64,000 nucleotides of DNA from Allium sativum (lineage: Eukaryota > Streptophyta > Magnoliopsida > Asparagales > Amaryllidaceae). How positions within the stretch are numbered: position 1 is the stretch's first letter; the number at the start of each line of letters is the position of its first letter. This document shows positions 9,787 through 22,639 of this stretch, piece after piece. The position numbers and the translations under genes are program-made. A model generated the notes under the pieces. The model was given only the letters and a program-made list of their open reading frames with translations, made no database searches and had not been told where the DNA came from. The DNA lies in contig CM060915.1 of NCBI GenBank assembly GCA_030737875.1, positions 636,556,786-636,620,785 of the forward strand, in the 5' to 3' direction.

Positions 9787-12700
9787 TTGCTGAAGCTTTC
9801 AAAAGCATCGGAGAAGTGGGATCTGCGGTGTACGGTGGCAAGGACGTTGGAACTGAGGTGTGTTACACGCATGGGTACAGTGGTATCAAAACAAAAGAGG
9901 GACTGTGGAGTTTCGGTTGTCCATTAGCAGGTGGAGTATTTTGTTTTGGGAAGAAGTTGGTGAAAGATTTGGGACTGTGGAGCATTGACGTAAGAAGGGG
10001 AGACAAGTGAGTATTGATGAGGATGAGTGCACTTCAGCACTTGCGTTAAAGATCAGTAAAGAAAAAAAAAAAAAAAATGGAAGGAGCAGTTTCGAATTTT
10101 GAGGTGGGAAAGTAAACAACGTATGGGAGGGTATGGACGTATGGGGGAATGCGGTGCATTGGATGGTAGGAATGATCTACTGGCAACATGTTTTCCCTTT
10201 TTGGGAAGTAGTAGTGCTGTGTACGCCTTGAGCCATGCTAACATTAAAGAAAAAGGGTAGAAAACCGAAAAGAAAAAGGGAAAAGAAAGAATTGGAAGGA
10301 GGTCTGTTTTTGGGCAGCAACATTTGAAGTTGAGGGGTGCAAAGAAAGGATAGGCCAATCGTTTTCTGAGCCGAAGAGAGAAAGGTATTGGTCTAGATTT
10401 ATATAATACGAAATTAAATTAGTCTAACTTATTTTGATTAGCGAATTAAAATTTTAATCGTTAACTTATTAATCTATAAACCGTTCATACAGCGTTAGAA
10501 TCGGACTATACGAGAAGTGCTGAAACTGTGTTGAGGAGCACGACACTATGGAGTTGGAACGGACGGAGCGGGAAGCAGATGGAAATTTTAATTAAATTAA
10601 ACGCATGTTTAATTTAATTAAAACGAGCTGTTTAAACGAACGGACAGTAACCAAGGTGAGTTAAACTCACTCAGTTACCCCATTTATAATTTTTATAAAT
10701 CGAGTTTATTGCTTGTGTGCTATGTTTGCTAGTTGATTGGTTTGATTTAATGATTGTTTGGTTATTCGCTATACTGTTTAAATTAAACGGTTGTTTAATT
10801 TAAATGAAATGACATCGTTATTTTTAACGATGATTTTCCAAACAAGGTAACTTACCTTGATGGTTTCGTTCATAACAATATAAACGTATTTAAAATGAAT
10901 TGGATGCTTGAATGCTTATTTTGATGAACCCCTATCAGTCGAACTGATTGTTTGTTTGCATATGATCCTTATATGAACTGTTTAACCGACATGATTGGGT
11001 TATTGACTTAGTGGTGGTTTGTTGAATCTAAATTCAACATTTATTCGGTTATTAACCGATGTGCGATATTGGTTGAGAAATTTATAGCAGATGACCAAAA
11101 TAAAAACTGTTTTATAAAGATTGATTTACCGTCAGGTGCATCGGTGAAAATGAAGTTATTTATTCTATAATTGAATATAGATTTTTAAATATATTATTTT
11201 TAAATGAAGTTTACAAATAAAAGAAATAACCCAATTCTAGTTGTATATTGTTGGTTTAACCAACAATCATCATTTTGGCACCAAAATCGACCGTGTGCGA
11301 AGCACATGCTTTATCTTTTATAAAGCAAATTCTTGTATTAAAAAGATTATTAAGCAACTGTGAAGTGTTTAACATCGGCGATTAATTGTTTTATGGAACA
11401 AGTAAAGTAAGATTATTTTGAAATGGATTATTTAAATTAATATTATTATTTATTAGCTTAAATGAAAAAGACAAGTAGAGTTGATCAAAGAGTTAACCGT
11501 ATGTTAAAGTCGACCAAGCCAACTGTTATAACGACAGTTGATTATTAAGTTAAATAAATTTGAGCAGATTTATCTAATGAAATAAATTTAGCAAAGGATG
11601 TTTAACTTAATAAGGAAATTGGATATTTATCCAAGTTAACGATAAAGTAAATTGTTTAAGTAATCGAAGTTATAAATGAATTATGATTGGATTTCAAAGG
11701 AAGTGTGAACGGCTTTATATTCTAAACCAGATTTGGTAAATTAAGTTATAAAAGAGATTTCTAAGCAAAGGCGATAAGCCTAAGATAACTGCTTGAATTA
11801 AGAAAGGAAATCGAGGCGAAAAGGGTTTGTATTAAACCAAAGTTGTGCAAACAAGTATATAAAAAGGGATCAGAAGTTAAAACGTTAATTATAGATTAAC
11901 GCTACTTTATAATGGCATTAAGTGAAATGAGCGAGTTTGAAATAAGATTTCCCAGAAGGAATAAATGGATTCTTGTAATTAAATTGAGAAAAGGATCGAG
12001 TAATGGGATTTGTAATGATTTAAAGAAGTTAAAGTTTAAATATGGATATTTATTTTATCATTTACTGAATCAATATATTAGTGATATATTTGAAGGGAGG
12101 ATTTCCAAGATGAGAAGATTTATAAAAACCATATGTTAGATGAAATAGTGAACGGAAATTGCTGATATCGGAATAAATATGAGATTCTGAATTACAATTC
12201 ATATTTACCTTAGGATAAGAGTGTTGTTGATCAAGGTCTGAGAGGTAATTAAAATACCCCAACTTGAACGACTTCAGGATTATCGAAGGATGGTATTAAT
12301 TGTAATAAGGAAGACGTAAGAAGTAATTGATTTTGAGAAAGTAGTAGTGAAACATTATTTGAAGTGTTTAGAAATGTACATAATGAGATGCCTTAAGAAA
12401 AGGGAATAAAATGATTTGAGAATATTATGTTATCTTATTGGCCAAGTGATGCTGTGTTCTGAACCAATGAATCTATTTTATTTATGATTGTTTATTTTGA
12501 TAGTTAAATAACCGACTATCAAAATCTGGCCCTACGTTATTGGTACGGAAAGACCGGGATCGAATTTATATTCGAAAACCATTCCAACCAATAAAAACGA
12601 ATACGTTGAAGATTCTGATCGAGATAGAGCGATTGAAGACCATAGATCTTCATGAAACGGAAGAATTACTTACAATCTCTGGCTGATCCCTAGAGATATA

Positions 12701-14054
12701 CTGTGATTCTGTCGTGGCTGAAATCTACGGGTTGCAAGGACTACTCGCTACTGATCTATAGGGTGATTCCTAGGATGCAGTAGGAGGGTGCCTTCGGTTC
12801 ATCCTGTTCCTGGATGACGTGTATGGATGGATGTCTGACAGAGTATTTCCAGAAAGGTCACGTACATTGATTTCTTCAACCGTACCAAGAGTGGAAGCGG
12901 AGAAGGAAACTTCTTTTAGCTGACACATAAAGTATTGTTGTGGACGTCAATTAGTGTTTTCGATGGATCTGACAATGTGGTATTCGAAGTGAATGTGATG
13001 TGCTGATTATAAAGGTAAAGCGTGGCCTCAAGCCTCATCAACCGGGAAATGACAAAAATCGGGCAGGCAGCATGGCTATGTGGGTCGCTCCCATTAGGGT
13101 GTATAATCAGCTATCTAGAGAAATTCCTTTTGTTCTTTAATCTATCGATTCTGCCCATTCGGGAACGGTGGTTTGAGTCCAACCGTTGGTGATATACATT
13201 CGATACACTCAAGCGAAATGAGTGGTCGGTCATGTGAGGGCCGGGTTGCAAGACATTCTTGTTGAACCCAGTGTATTCGCCTCTAGAGATACACGCGCGG
13301 CAGGTGGTCCCATACCTTGTCAAGGTCGGAATCCAATCTCCAATAAGCGCCCGCGGTTTTGTTTGTATACTATATATGTGGAACGTGAGATGCAAGCGTT
13401 CCGCTAGATTGATATTTACCTGTATGTAGACACTATTATAATATCAGAAAAGATATTGATTTCAAAAATGTTTTGGGTTATCGTAAGGTAAAAACCGTCC
13501 GTGTTTATGTGTGGATTCGGTCTTACGATTATCCTTTTCTTTCGAAAAGATTTTCGAACTTTAAAATTAAGTTGGATGATCCCCTTAATACTGTGCGAGT
13601 TTTACTCACTCTGGTTCACCAGACTGACCCGGTGTTTTGCAAATGCTCGGGTTAGACCGGGGTTGTACAGGTTCAGGTTACCAGATGATTTGAAGTCCAT
13701 AGACGAGCTGAAGGAGTTCAGACGTATGATGATTCAACCGTTATTATTCCGCTGTGTGTTACATATTTGAGGACAGACTATTATAACTGTCCAGGTGAAT
13801 TGCTGTACTCTGATGTTGTAAGTATTATTTCAAGCTCTCTATAAAGTTTATTTAAATATTATATTTTGTTCCGCTGCGAAGTGAGATCATGTGTTGTGTT
13901 CTTCTTCTTATTCTTCTATTCTAACTTTCTTTCTTTCTTTTCTCACCCTCTAACTTCTTTCTCATAGCTTTCTGGGGTTTTCGGTACTTGAATTCTGGAC
14001 GAGAGATGTGTAAATGTCAGGATTCGAGTGTCGAAATTCCCGGGTCGCTACAGT

Positions 14055-14071
14055 TGGTATCAGAGCAATGG
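14055..14071 (+). other. Primer binding site of element C
   Basis: TGGTATCAGAGCAATGG lies two bases inside the 5' LTR and matches the usual initiator-Met tRNA primer site of plant Ty3/Gypsy elements. Confidence 0.93.
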
Positions 14072-15033
14072 TTTAGGAATAACCTTGGCTCTGTGGTGTA
14101 ACTCGATAGAGATGGGGTTAGTAATACCCTAGATCGAGGATGAGTGTTTATATATAAGAGAGCGTATTTGTAAAATTTATATATACAAAAGTTTTGTATT
14201 GTGTTGTTTGATCGGTTCAAGTTGAACTGACGAATTGATACAATATTGTTTTGTAAAGTGGGTGGATGAAATAATTTTGCCCAAAATATATTTTTATATA
14301 TAAAGGGAATAATTTTATCAAATTATTGAAATCTTGGTTGTTGATTGACTTGAATGAAAATTCAAATGGAATTGTGAATTTAGATGGTTTAATAAAACCA
14401 GAAGAGGATTGATTATTTAATTGGTAAATAAGGATTTAAAAATGGAATTAAATAAGTCGAAATTTAACTTAAAATTTAGTTAAAATTGGAAAGATTTAGT
14501 TATGTTGATTGTTTGATGATAAATATGATTGAATATAAAATTCATTAACCATTGAATGGATTGAAAACCGAGGGAATAACTCCAGTATAAAGAATTCAAA
14601 GAAAATCAAATAGGAAATGGAAACTGAAATGATTTAACCTTGTATCTGTTGGTGGCATTAGATACTGAGTTAAGTGCACGCTGGAAAGAGGAAGTGCCAT
14701 TAGCTGATTCGCTTCGGATTAGAGTATTGGTGGCCCGACAAATAGGTAAACCTTAATATATATTGATTTGGGTGATGATTTTATACCCCTGAGTTGGGTT
14801 GCCTATTGGCTTTGTTTTCTTTTGATCAATATGAGGCCAGAGTGGCAGTTGTGATTGTTCAGATCGAGACGTACAGAGGAGGTGCTGGCGAAATTTTCAA
14901 ACTTACAATATTTTTGACATTATTTTTAAGACCTAGAATTAGTTTGATTTTATTTTATATTAATTATTTTGGAAAATAATTAAGTACAAAGCGTTCTTCT
15001 TTACCCTAGCAATTTCGAGGACGAAATTATTTT

Positions 15034-15046
15034 AAGGGGGGAAGAA
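15034..15046 (+). other. Polypurine tract of element C
   Basis: AAGGGGGGAAGAA abuts the 3' LTR and is preceded by the TTTCGAGGACGAAAT motif commonly seen upstream of chromovirus PPTs. Confidence 0.92.
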
Positions 15047-16561
15047 TGTAACGAACCGGGTTTTCCAGTTGTTTGAATTCGAATATTTAAAGTGATTTAA
15101 ATATTTTATTTGAATATTAATGGATTTAATATTGAATTCCTTTATTTAAACGACGCTTGAATGTTTATATTATATTTAATATAAAACGAACTCGAAATGG
15201 CGCGGTAGTTCGTAATATTGAGTTTTCAACTTCAATCGAATATACAGGATCCGATATAAGTCGGATTTCTGTGAAACGAGAAGCGTTAGAACCGTATTGA
15301 TTATAATTTTCATATGAAAGAGAAAAATTCAGATTTCGTGTTATAGTTTGTTAATTATGGCCAAATCAAATTTTGAAATAATCGCTATGGAAATCGTTAT
15401 TTAAAATATACGTGTTGAAATAGCCATTTTGTAAACGAACTCAGTTTTCGACGAAATCAGTGTTATTGAGACCGTAACGTTAAATTATTGTACGGTGTTG
15501 AATGGCATGACAAACCGATGTCGTATGTGACCACGGTGGCCATAAACATCCGTTCAATTTCTTTAGCGCGTAGTTAATTTAAATAAAGGGTTATTTGGAT
15601 ATAACTTGAACAGACGATCGAATTAGGCCACGAAACCAGTTCCGTTGAGTTCGTATCATCGATTAGAGTCAGGATAGGCATATAGTTTGTTATTTTTAGA
15701 GACCGGGTAATTTGGTGCCAAAAAGGGCATTTCGGTGCGCGTAAAAATAGCCTACCGGGGAAACAATCTCAGAATGCGACGAAACTGGTGTCGTTGGGTT
15801 CGTATCGAAGAATTATTGTAAGATTTTAAGGTTTCAAGTTGATCGGACTTACTGTTTGATCATGAAAAAATTAAACGCGTGTTGATTTCCGGTTTTATAA
15901 AGGAAAATTTTCCAAACGATGTCGGAATTCGACGAAACTTGTCCCATTGGGTTCGGAATATCTTTTTACACCAAGAATAGCCTTTTTATCAGTAAACAGA
16001 AGTCGTTGTGGTGGTTTCTGCGTGTTAAGTTTCAATAGCAATATATTATATTGATTTGGACACTATAAATACTCAACACAATATTTGCCTATCACCTAGA
16101 AGTAACACATGCCAATAGAAAGGTAAAATCACACCGACTAGGATTTGAGAATAACAAGACAACGTAGCAGCAAAAGCCATGTACCCTATTCTCCTGTAAC
16201 CTCTACACACACATCAACACAGTCTAAATGAACGCACACAGTACCAAATCATGTGCAAGACTTATGAGAAACAGGCATTTAAAACTTGTCTGTGCAAAGG
16301 CGAAACCGTACCCCTTATTTATTTTCTCAGCGTCCTAAGCACATGCCTTTCGCAGTCAATATGAAACCGTGGGAACCAAGTAACAATAAAATAATCGTCT
16401 TACTTTCTTGGCACTCACACTACCTCACCGTGCTCTCCAAGTTTACTTGACTCCCACGGTGTTGTTCACCTATAAAATAAGCACCTCCCCGGACAAATTT
16501 TCCAAAGGCAAGACACAAAGCTTCAGTAAAAATAAAATAAAACAAAAATGGCGCAAGCTAT

Positions 16562-16592
<31 letters not shown>

Positions 16593-19500
16593 TTGCTGAA
16601 GCTTTCAAAAGCATCGGAGAAGTGGGATCTGCGGTGTACGGTGGCAAGGACGTTGGAACTGAGGTGTGTTACACGCATGGGTACAGTGGTATCAAAACAA
16701 AAGAGGGACTGTGGAGTTTCGGTTGTCCATTAGCAGGTGGAGTATTTTGTTTTGGGAAGAAGTTGGTGAATGATTTGGGACTGTGGAGCATTGACGTAAG
16801 AAGGGGAGACAAGTGAGTATTGATGAGGATGAGTGCACTTCAGCACTTGCGTTAAAGATCAGTAAAGAAAAAAAAAAAAAAAAAATGGAAGGAGCAGTTT
16901 CGAATTTTGAGGTGGGAAAGTAAACAACGTATGGGAGGGTATGGACGTATGGGGGAATGCGGTGCATTGGATGGTAGGAATGATCTACTGGCAACATGTT
17001 TTCCCTTTTTGGGAAGTAGTAGTGTTGTGTACGCCTTGAGCCATGCTAACATTAAAGAAAAAGGGTAGAAAACCGAAAAGAAAAAGGGAAAAGAAAGAAT
17101 TGGAAGGAGGTCTGTTTTTGGGCAGCAACATTTGAAGTTGAGGGGTGCAAAGAAAGGATAGGCCAATCGTTTTCTGAGCCGAAGAGAGAAAGGTATTGGT
17201 CTAGATTTATATAATACGAAATTAAATTAGTCTAACTTATTTTGATTAGCGAATTAAAATTTTAATCGTTAACTTATTAATCTATAAACCGTTCATACAG
17301 CGTTAGAATCGGACTATACGAGAAGTGCTGAAACTGTGTTGAGGAGCACGACACTATGGAGTTGGAACGGACGGAGCGGGAAGCAGATGGAAATTTTAAT
17401 TAAATTAAACGCATGTTTAATTTAATTAAAACGAGCTGTTTAAACGAACGGACAGTAACCAAGGTGAGTTAAACTCACTCAGTTACCCCATTTATAATTT
17501 TTATAAATCGGGTTTATTGCTTGTGTGCTATGTTTGCTAGTTGATTGGTTTGATTTAATGATTGTTTGGTTATTCGCTATACTGTTTAAATTAAACGGTT
17601 GTTTAATTTAAATGAAATGACATCGTTATTTTTAACGATGATTTTCCAAACAAGGTAACTTACCTTGATGGTTTCGTTCATAACAATATAAACGTATTTA
17701 AAATGAATTGGATGCTTGAATGCTTATTTTGATGAACCCCTATCAGTCGAACTGATTGTTTGTTTGCATATGATCCTTATATGAACTGTTTAACCGACAT
17801 GATTGGGTTATTGACTTAGTGGTGGTTTGTTGAATCTAAATTCAACATTTATTCGGTTATTAACCGATGTGCGATATTGGTTGAGAAATTTATAGCAGAT
17901 GACCAAAATAAAAACTGTTTTATAAAGATTGATTTACCGTCAGGTGCATCGGTGAAAATGAAGTTATTTATTCTATAATTGAATATAGATTTTTAAATAT
18001 ATTATTTTTAAATGAAGTTTACAAATAAAAGAAATAACCCAATTCTAGTTGTATATTGTTGGTTTAACCAACAATCATCATTTTGGCACCAAAATCGACC
18101 GTGTGCGAAGCACATGCTTTATCTTTTATAAAGCAAATTCTTGTATTAAAAAGATTATTAAGCAACTGTGAAGTGTTTAACATCGGCGATTAATTGTTTT
18201 ATGGAACAAGTAAAGTAAGATTATTTTGAAATGGATTATTTAAATTAATATTATTATTTATTAGCTTAAATGAAAAAGACAAGTAGAGTTGATCAAAGAG
18301 TTAACCGTATGTTAAAGTCGACCAAGCCAACTGTTATAACGACAGTTGATTATTAAGTTAAATAAATTTGAGCAGATTTATCTAATGAAATAAATTTAGC
18401 AAAGGATGTTTAACTTAATAAGGAAATTGGATATTTATCCAAGTTAACGATAAAGTAAATTGTTTAAGTAATCGAAGTTATAAATGAATTATGATTGGAT
18501 TTCAAAGGAAGTGTGAACGGCTTTATATTCTAAACCAGATTTGGTAAATTAAGTTATAAAAGAGATTTCTAAGCAAAGGCGATAAGCCTAAGATAACTGC
18601 TTGAATTAAGAAAGGAAATCGAGGCGAAAAGGGTTTGTATTAAACCAAAGTTGTGCAAACAAGTATATAAAAAGGGATCAGAAGTTAAAACGTTAATTAT
18701 AGATTAACGCTACTTTATAATGGCATTAAGTGAAATGAGCGAGTTTGAAATAAGATTTCCCAGAAGGAATAAATGGATTCTTGTAATTGAATTGAGAAAA
18801 GGATCGAGTAATGGGATTTGTAATGATTTAAAGAAGTTAAAGTTTAAATATGGATATTTATTTTATCATTTACTGAATCAATATATTAGTGATATATTTG
18901 AAGGGAGGATTTCCAAGATGAGAAGATTTATAAAAACCATATGTTAGATGAAATAGTGAACGGAAATTGCTGATATCGGAATAAATATGAGATTCTGAAT
19001 TACAATTCATATTTACCTTAAGATAAGAGTGTTGTTGATCAAGGTCTGAGAGGTAATTAAAATACCCCAACTTGAACGACTTCAGGATTATCGAAGGATG
19101 GTATTAATTGTAATAAGGAAGACGTAAGAAGTAATTGATTTTGAGAAAGTAGTAGTGAAACATTATTTGAAGTGTTTAGAAATGTACATAATGAGATGCC
19201 TTAAGAAAAGGGAATAAAATGATTTGAGAATATTATGTTATCTTATTGGCCAAGTGATGCTGTGTTCTGAACCAATGAATCTATTTTATTTATGATTGTT
19301 TATTTTGATAGTTAAATAACCGACTATCAAAATCTGGCCCTACGTTATTGGTACGGAAAGACCGGGATCGAATTTATATTCGAAAACCATTCCAACCAAT
19401 AAAAACGAATACGTTGAAGATTCTGATCGAGATAGAGCGATTGAAGACCATAGATCTTCATGAAACGGAAGAATTACTTACAATCTCTGGCTGATCCCTA

Positions 19501-20860
19501 GAGATATACTGTGATTCTGTCGTGGCTGAAATCTACGGGTTGCAAGGACTACTCGCTACTGATCTATAGGGTGATTCCTAGGATGCAGTAGGAGGGTGCC
19601 TTCGGTTCATCCTGTTCCTGGATGACGTGTATGGATGGATGTCTGACAGAGTATTTCCAGAAAGGTCACGTACATTGATTTCTTCAACCGTACCAAGAGT
19701 GGAAGCGGAGAAGGAAACTTCTTTTAGCTGACACATAAAGTATTGTTGTGGACGTCAATTAGTGTTTTCGATGGATCTGACAATGTGGTATTCGAAGTGA
19801 ATGTGATGTGCTGATTATAAAGGTAAAGCGTGGCCTCAAGCCTCATCAACCGGGAAATGACAAAAATCGGGCAGGCAGCATGGCTATGTGGGTCGCTCCC
19901 ATTAGGGTGTATAATCACCTATCTAGAGAAATTCCTTTTGTTCTTTAATCTATCGATTCTGCCCATTCGGGAACGGTGGTTTGAGTCCAACCGTTGGTGA
20001 TATACATTCGATACACTCAAGCGAAATGAGTGGTCGGTCATGTGAGGGCCGGGTTGCAAGACGTTCTTGTTGAACCCAGTGTATTCGCCTCTAGAGATAC
20101 ACGAGCGGCAGGTGGTCCCATACCTTGTCAAGGTCGGAATCCAATCTCCAATAAGCGCCCGCGGTTTTGTTTGTATACTATATATGTGGAACGTGAGATG
20201 CAAGCGTTCCGCTAGATTGATATTTACCTGTATGTAGACACTATTATAATATCAGAAAAGATATTGATTTCAAAAATGTTTTGGGTTATCGTAAGGTAAA
20301 AACCGTCCGTGTTTATGTGTGGATTCGGTCTTACGATTATCCTTTTCTTTTGAAAAGATTTTCGAACTTTAAAATCAAGTTGGATGATCCCCTTAATACT
20401 GTGCGAGTTTTACTCACTCTGGTTCACCAGACTGACCCGGTGTTTTGCAAATGCTCGGGTTAGACCGGGGTTGTACAGGTTCAGGTTACCAGATGATTTG
20501 AAGTCCATAGACGAGCTGAAGGAGTTCAGACGTATGATGATTCAACCGTTATTATTCCGCTGTGTGTTACATATTTGAGGACAGACTATTATAACTGTCC
20601 AGGTGAATTGCTGTACTCTGATGTTGTAAGTATTATTTCAAGCTCTCTATAAAGTTTATTTAAATATTATATTTTGTTCCGCTGCGAAGTGAGATCATGT
20701 GTTGTGTTCTTCTTCTTATTCTTCTATTCTAACTTTCTTTCTTTCTTTTCTCACCCTCTAACTTCTTTCTCATAGCTTTCTGGGGTTTTCGGTACTTGAA
20801 TTCTGGACGAGAGATGTGTAAATGTCAGGATTCGAGTGTCGAAATTCCCGGGTCGCTACA
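15047..20860 (+). repeat. 3' LTR of element C (5814 bp)
   Basis: Same length as the 5' LTR and collinear at a constant offset of 6808. The A tract near 16562-16588 is interrupted and two bases shorter than in the 5' copy, while the A tract near 16868 is two bases longer. Because of this, the lysine-rich frame following ATG 16548 reads differently from its counterpart at 9740, which argues against a conserved protein. Confidence 0.93.
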
Positions 20861-20865
20861 CCGAT

Positions 20866-22435
20866 CTACTGTGGATTGGGCATGTCGATCCACTATGGAT
20901 TGGACGTGTCGATCTATGCCTATGCCTTCACCAAAACATTTGACCGATCCATTCTTTTATAGCGCCTCAGCAACTACAACCGGTCCATCACAGCAACGCA
21001 ACTGCCCCAGGCCAAAACGCTTACCTGATCCATGCTACCGCTGCGTTTCCCGATCCATACACAATCCTCGCGACCGATCCATTAAAAATGCGTGACCGAT
21101 CCATCAATAAAAACTAGCTCGATCCATCAAGGAATTTTTGCCCAATCAATCGCAAAGACGTGCCTGATCCACTCGTTCACACATATCCAATCCATAGAAT
21201 AGAAATGCTAACGATCCATACCTTGTTTGATGTGCCCGATCCACTGCGTTGAGCTCCACCCGGTCCATGACTTCGATGATTCCCGATCCATATGAAAAGT
21301 TGACTGATCCATCACCACCAATGACCGATCCATCAATAATTTGCATGTAAGATCCATTCTACTTTGCATTGCCAAACCATCCTTTTTTGGAGAAGAAGCC
21401 GGGTCGATCCATACCAGGTCATAACTGATCCACATGATTTCCCTCTCGATCCAACTCCAATCTGATTCAAAACTTGTGCAAAACATTTGATTCACCAAAC
21501 TATCATTCCAAACCATCAACAAGCGTTAACACAATGATTATTTATCATTCAAACATAAGAAATTCACCAAATTCATGATAAACAATAAACAATTAAACAA
21601 ATGGATCTAACTTACAACAACACTTGATTTAACATAGAAATTCACCAATTTAGGTTGCTAGATTAGATCCTATGGTGATTCGAATGAAAGTATACATACT
21701 ATGATGTAGATCTAGGTGAAAACAACTTGAAATGATGAAAATAAAGATCACACAACCTATATACTCGATTGAATCCGTGTGAGAGATGTTTATCACTCAT
21801 CAACACTTTAAATTAGCTTGAAATATGCTCTACAAATCCAGACAGTGAAGAACGATCTTTAGATCTCTCAATTTGATGTGATCTACTCTCTCTTGATGTT
21901 GATGTAGCCTTCCTTGATGTAGATCTTTAATCTTCTTATGTAGGTCCAAGATTATAATGGAGGAGAGATGCATTTGATTGGAGTAGGGAGAATCTCAAAC
22001 CCTAACTAAATGAGAAATGAAGGAAGTAACATTTTCCCCTTGCCTCTACCCCTTATTTATAGCCAAACCATCAGTCCACTAATGGGTCTCACTAATAAAC
22101 CCACTAATGACTAATTACTCTATCCAGAGTAGCACTGAAATAGCGATTCCTCCCAAATCGCTGAACCAAATTTTTAATGTAACCACTCTACGGAATTGGC
22201 AACACCATTTCCTTTTCAATGAATCAATCTCAGCACATGATTCGATTACAGTCAAAATTTATGCCCTATGAAAAAACTGATAGGGGAAAAATGGTCATAA
22301 ATAAAATTGATAAAAATTATGGACATGTCCCACATCCCATAACCAACGTATCAAAATATATGAATGATCTGACCCTGAGGGAATTAAATAAAAATATTTT
22401 ACGATCCTTCAATACGTAAAATGCGGGTCGTTACA
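20866..22435 (-). repeat. 3' LTR of element B, inner part, with GATCCA-rich tract
   Basis: Continues the LTR broken at 8238 and ends GGGTCGTTACA at the PPT. 20866-21450 carries many CCGATCCA motifs like those in the 5' LTR at 28555-29140. Confidence 0.9.
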
Positions 22436-22453
22436 TTCTCCCTCCCCTCCCCT
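22436..22453 (-). other. Polypurine tract of element B
   Basis: The minus strand reads CCTAGGGGAGGGGAGGGAGAA-type purines directly next to the LTR, after GAAATTTCGGGGGCGAAATT-like sequence. Confidence 0.85.
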
Positions 22454-22639
22454 AGGAATTTCGCCCCCGAAATTCCAAGCAAGCACAAGCAACCAAAAAC
22501 AATTCTGCGCCTATTATCTATGAGCAGCCAATTTACCATCCAAACCAGCATCCATCAAGCCATGCATCCATAGCCTTAACCTAGCATGTGGAATTCTATC
22601 GATAATAGTATAAGTTACCATGGTGTAAGGGTGACACAA

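Larger units (their letters stand above)
8239..14052 (+). repeat. 5' LTR of element C (5814 bp)
   Basis: Starts TGTAACGAACCGGG and ends CGGGTCGCTACA. It includes a U3-like region with recurring CGACGAAAC modules (about 8650-9150), two TATA-like boxes, an A31 tract at about 9751-9781, palindromic TTTAATTTAATTAAA stretches near 10590-10620, and a pyrimidine-rich TTCTTCTTATTCTTC stretch near the end. Open frames inside it are short and not conserved in length between the two LTR copies; I find no supported gene. Confidence 0.93.
14053..15046 (+). other. Internal region of element C, non-coding
   Basis: The 994 bp between the LTRs begin with the PBS and end with the PPT. All six frames are densely interrupted; the longest open stretch (14794-14979, 61 codons) shows no retrotransposon motif. 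The first ~150 bp after the PBS (CCTTGGCTCTGTGG, GTAACTC, GAGAGCGTATTTG) match the same position of element E (from 59097), so this leader is conserved within the family and may hold a packaging or priming signal. Confidence 0.85.
8239..20860 (+). mobile_element. Element C: young non-autonomous retrotransposon with giant 5.8-kb LTRs
   Basis: Two LTRs of exactly 5814 bp (8239-14052 and 15047-20860) flank only 994 bp. Termini are TGTAACGAACC...GGTCGCTACA, with a 5-bp TSD (CCGAT), an initiator-Met PBS directly inside the 5' LTR and a polypurine tract directly before the 3' LTR. No gag, protease, RT, RNase H or integrase motif is present in any frame. The LTRs differ by about a dozen substitutions plus two A-tract length changes that cancel (about 0.2%), so insertion was recent and B's 3' LTR was the target. 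The PBS, the PPT context (TTTCGAGGACGAAAT then AAGGGGGGAAGAA) and the termini resemble plant chromoviruses, so trans-mobilisation by such an element is inferred. Confidence 0.93.

Noticed and set aside
9600..10010. 136-codon lysine-rich protein in the 5' LTR of C
   Set aside because: Passes through an A31 homopolymer whose length and purity differ in the 3' LTR copy, where the frame is broken; no known domain.
11912..12139. 75-codon frame in LTR C (also 18720-18947)
   Set aside because: Duplicated only because the LTRs are duplicated; overlaps an antisense frame, no domain, no conservation in element E.
14055..14071. tRNA gene at the TGGTATCAGAGC sites
   Set aside because: These are short complements to a tRNA 3' end adjacent to LTRs, without a tRNA cloverleaf.
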